A DNA stretch of 64,000 bases, from positions 33,808 to 97,807 of the forward strand of contig JARBJD010000280.1 in assembly GCA_033064195.1 (NCBI GenBank), written 5' to 3'. Positions 60,968-64,000 of this stretch are shown in pieces. The position numbers were made by a program, and so were the translations under genes. Position 1 is the first letter of the stretch; the number at the start of each line of letters is the position of its first letter. Origin of the DNA: Blattamonas nauphoetae. Lineage: Eukaryota > Preaxostyla > Oxymonadida. The notes under the pieces were generated by a model. The model did not search any database and was not told the DNA's origin. It saw only the letters and a list, made by a program, of their open reading frames with translations.

Positions 60968-62075
60968 ATGCTTGTCGACGAACCACCAGTACATACCAAT
61001 ATTGACGAGGAAAAAGCGAAACAAACTGTATGTCGATTTTATCTCGACATCACTCTCAAATGTCTCCAGAACTTTCTTGAAATGTTTCTCACTCAGATAT
61101 GTGGCGATCGCATACTACTCCGTTCTGCGATGTTGAATAGCCTCCTAACTCTAGTCACTGGTTAGTCACGACATCATTTCGTCTCACTTTCGTTGATGAT
61201 TTTGACAGAATCTGATTGGGCCCTCTCAACAATTCTCGATGTGGAGTACATCAAACCTCTTGAGCAATATTGTGAACAGACCCAACCAGGTGATGTTCAA
61301 GTCTGATTCTTGTTTCGTCATCATTTCTCAGATTACACTCCCAAAATTGTTATTTCTGATCGGTTTATTTATTCTTTCCCGTTTTCACTATTGTGTTTTC
61401 GCGATTGATCCGGTCAGCGAAATCATCAGAAGGAGACTGTATTCGAATTTGTGAATCGTCCCTTACATCCTTCTTTCTCGAATGGATAATCTGTCTTAAG
61501 GATTCCGATATCATCGAAACAGTTTTATCTTCCTCCACATTTCCATCACTTTGTCCCAGATCGGAAATTGTCTGCAGTTGTGGACTTCCACTCTTCGATC
61601 ATCATCTGCCTTCCTCGCCCATCACAAAACTGAATTTCTCACTTTTCTCGATCAAATTAAGAGTCACAAAGCAAATTTTCTCCATTTAACGATTCTCGCC
61701 CAACTGTGTTTCTCCCCACATCTCCCATTCTCAGAAATTGCTCTCACTGCGCTCTCCACTGAATGCAAGTCTGATTTCGCAACACGCTCCTTCCTCCGAA
61801 AACTCGAAGTGTCTTATCCTTCGACTGACAGTTCGTCGGAGCTTGTCCCGTTCGCAGGACGGCTGTGTACAACACTGGCCGAGCATGTTTCCGAAATCAA
61901 ACCACTCTTCACGGAATCCTCACCTTCGGATGGAACTGTCTCTGCTCTCTCAGCCACACTTCCCAAAGAATCACTGCTTCTCGCCGGAAACCCTGAATTG
62001 GAGATTGTGAATCAAGAACTCTCTCTCCTCAGAACTCTTCTTATCACTGATGACCACACTTTCATAAATGTATAG
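60968..62075 (+). CDS. Multi-exon helical protein, unknown
   Basis: Starts MLVDEPPVHTNIDEEKAK with a helical exon (LDITLKCLQNFLEMFLTQI), then short exons separated by GT...AG introns of about 50 nt: ESDWALSTILDVEYIKPLEQY after the cag near 61,209, and DYTPKIVISD after the cag near 61,332. Later exons carry SSLTSFFLEWIICLKDSDIIETVL and, from about 61,580, a long final exon ending ELEIVNQELSLLRTLLITDDHTFINV. The joins in the middle (61,360-61,580) could not be brought into a single frame, so the model is partial and a frameshift cannot be excluded. Solenoid-like composition; no domain named. Confidence 0.45.
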
Positions 62076-62264
62076 TCCTAAAATAACCCGCGGTGGGTGA
62101 AATAACCAAGTGTGACTCCTTTGAATCTGCGTCTGATAGAGCGAGTTTCTGAGTAGTTTTCTTCTTGCTATTCTGAATTTCATCATCTCATAATTGCACA
62201 TTGTGCAATATCATAATCGTACAATCCTTTTGTGTTCTGTCTCATGTGAGCGCAAATTGAGAAA

Positions 62265-63603
62265 GTGAATCTGATCATCACCCACCATGTTTCATTTATG
62301 TCGTCGTATCTGACTCCATCGGAGATCTCCCGCTGTTTGGCGGAGGGAGAGTATCGAGGAATCACCAACAAAGCAGAAAAAGGACTCAAATTGTATCTAG
62401 AGCAGCCTGTCCGCCACATTGATGTCGTAAATGCCGGAATCTGCAGCCCTCATCAGTTGAACAGGGCGATCACATCTTTCAACAAGAATCAACAGGTCGG
62501 CGTTGCACATGCTCCAAACAAGTTTACAGCAGCTGATGAAGAACTTCTCGAACAGTTCATCCTTCAAACTGTGGAAGAACACGGATTCGCGAAAAAACGA
62601 GACATACTGATTCAAGTTTGTTCTGATTCCGTTTTAATGACAATCAGGCACGTATCATCTGGAAATCAAGTCTTCGTTTTAGGGAAGATAAACCAGAACC
62701 CAGCGTTCAGTGGTTGAATCATTGGTTGGGTCGACGACACTGGCTGATCCAATACAGTCCGACCTACATCGCACTCGAAAGAAAGGACAATACCACAGAG
62801 CCAACTCTACGAGCATGGATTGATCTATTTTCGAGTCGTGTATCCGAAGGCAAAATCGACGAAGATCTCATCTACAATTTTGATGAATCTTCGCTCAGAT
62901 TTGATAATGACACAAAATCACTTGTTGTTTCAACAACTTCAGTAGCCATAAAAGTCGCCCAAGAAAATCCAAGGGTCACGAATGCGACCTTATGTGCATG
63001 CATTGGATCGTCCGGTTCGCATCTGAATCCAATTATCCTCTGGCCACGAAAATCAGAAGCTCCGGAGTTCCTCAGTCTCAAAACCATAACATAACCTTTC
63101 TTTATCGAGGTGTTGGATGGATCGATACCTCAACCTTCCAAGAAGTGATGCTGACTTTCATTTTGCCTCAAATCGACCAACAACGTCGAAATCTAGGAAA
63201 AGCCAAGAAGCGATCTATATTGGTAATGGATGGCCACCAGACCCGGTACAATCCGGAGGTTTTAACTGAAGCACAACGACTCAATATCGAAATCTTAGTG
63301 ATCCCTCCGCACACTTCACATGTATGTCAGCCTTTAGACCAGTATCCGTTCGCCACTATCAAGGGCCACCTCACCAAAACTTTCTGCCCTCCATCCACCC
63401 TCAGTATCTCGGAGTTTAGAAAAGCTCTGGCAGAGGCCATTCCGGATGCGATCCGACTTGGATTTCAAAAGTCACTAATTCTCGGCAGTTTCCGGAGAAC
63501 TGGTCTGAAACCAACTGCCATTGAACCGTTGTTGGAGAGCATGAATCATTGGTTGGTGAGAGTCGTCGATAATGGCATGCATTTAGTATGTCGGGTCGTT
63601 TGA
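62265..63603 (+). pseudogene. Pogo/Tigger-like DDE transposase, frameshifted
   Basis: Three overlapping frames give one transposase. N-terminus: helix-turn-helix-like LTPSEISRCLAEGEYRGITNKAEK and a second DNA-binding region ending KKRDILIQ; then PSVQWLNHWLGRRH, LIYNFDESSLRF (first catalytic Asp), NATLCACIGSSGSHLNPIILW, SILVMDGHQTRY (second Asp) and IPPHTSHVCQPLDQYPFATIK (third Asp), the pattern of the DDE_1 family (pogo/Tigger/Jerky). The frame changes near 62,640-62,700 (a possible intron there does not give the right phase) and again near 63,085 inside LSLKTI, where no intron fits. It is thus a dead or mis-sequenced copy. TIRs were not found within the window. Confidence 0.8.
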
Positions 63604-64000
63604 AAATATGTCGGGTCGGAAAGTGTCGATGTTCTCTTTGTGATTTATGCCTGTCGAAGAAATAATAGAGTTGAAATTATCACCTCGTAGGATAGTATGA
63701 ATCATTTTTATATTGTTTTCATTTCACGAAATGACATTTCGTGAGACACTGTTGAGAAAAGCGTGGAAAAGTCAACTTTTAAATGTCACTTTTTCTCTCT
63801 ATTGTCAACAAAAGTGAATTTAATTGCGAATACACGTCTTTTGTGAGATTAAAACAATATTCTAATACTTGCTCGATCAAAGATTTTGAAACAACCTAGA
63901 TCTCAAAAAGTGAAAAAGATGAGGAGGATCAGAGTGAGTCAGAAACACTTCTCAACCTTTCGGCTGGAAAACGATGTTTATGTCAACAAAACAGATAAAT
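63604..64000. other. 3' flank of the transposase remnant
   Basis: A/T-rich, ATGTCGGGTCG repeated twice near 63,586-63,620. No gene seen. Confidence 0.4.

Noticed and set aside
1-64000. CRISPR arrays, bacterial operons, rRNA genes
   Set aside because: No regularly spaced repeats, Shine-Dalgarno-led gene strings or rRNA-like conserved blocks were seen; introns show the sequence is eukaryotic.

Overview
The window looks like a piece of an intron-rich genome from an anaerobic, metamonad-like protist. An oxymonad/Preaxostyla relative such as Blattamonas would fit, but that placement is inference. Direct support: very short spliceosomal introns (33-88 nt, GT...AG) whose phases can be verified in an aldo-keto reductase gene and in a multicopy gene family; an anaerobe-type flavodoxin/2[4Fe-4S] ferredoxin protein; and a large Polinton/Maverick element of the kind common in metamonads.

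Layout. 1-32 kb is host sequence dominated by one unnamed helical protein family (full copies at 0.1-2.3, 19.1-21.3 and 22.4-24.7 kb; broken copies at 6.2-8.5, 9.7-10.0, 29.6-30.6 and 56.6-57.9 kb). Between the copies lie the ferredoxin gene (2.6 kb), the AKR gene (4.0-5.1 kb), a distant relative of the family (11.2-12.4 kb), a very large low-complexity coiled-coil/proline-rich protein (about 12.8-18.8 kb), a recent 0.8-kb duplicate of its 3' end (25.5-26.3 kb) and truncated ABC-transporter fragments. Several TIR elements with target duplications sit here: a 399-bp element (7,972-8,370), a 2.0-kb element with 8-bp TSDs (27,568-29,568) and a 607-bp foldback element with TTA TSDs (31,014-31,620).

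32,584-53,472 is a complete 20.9-kb Polinton flanked by a 6-bp duplication, CACGGA. Its terminal inverted repeats are about 1.86 kb of near-identity plus about 0.9 kb of diverged homology. It carries a protein-primed type B DNA polymerase with an embedded HNH-like module, a retroviral-type integrase, a packaging ATPase, two paralogous double-jelly-roll major capsid proteins, a peptidase-S74/fibre-like protein, two small MAPG-starting proteins, several unknown proteins and a family of TIR-encoded repeat proteins. Nearly every gene is preceded by the same T-rich TTTTTATTTT-type promoter block a few bases before its ATG. The set describes an element able to integrate, replicate its DNA and build and fill a capsid. 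No maturation protease was recognised.

The Polinton is nested inside a larger insertion (about 30,597-56,608). That insertion has matching inverted ends and splits one copy of the host gene family into 5' (29.6-30.6 kb) and 3' (56.6-57.9 kb) halves. The right flank (58-64 kb) holds helical-protein genes or fragments, a 711-bp hAT-like MITE with 8-bp TSDs and a frameshifted pogo/Tigger-like DDE transposase.
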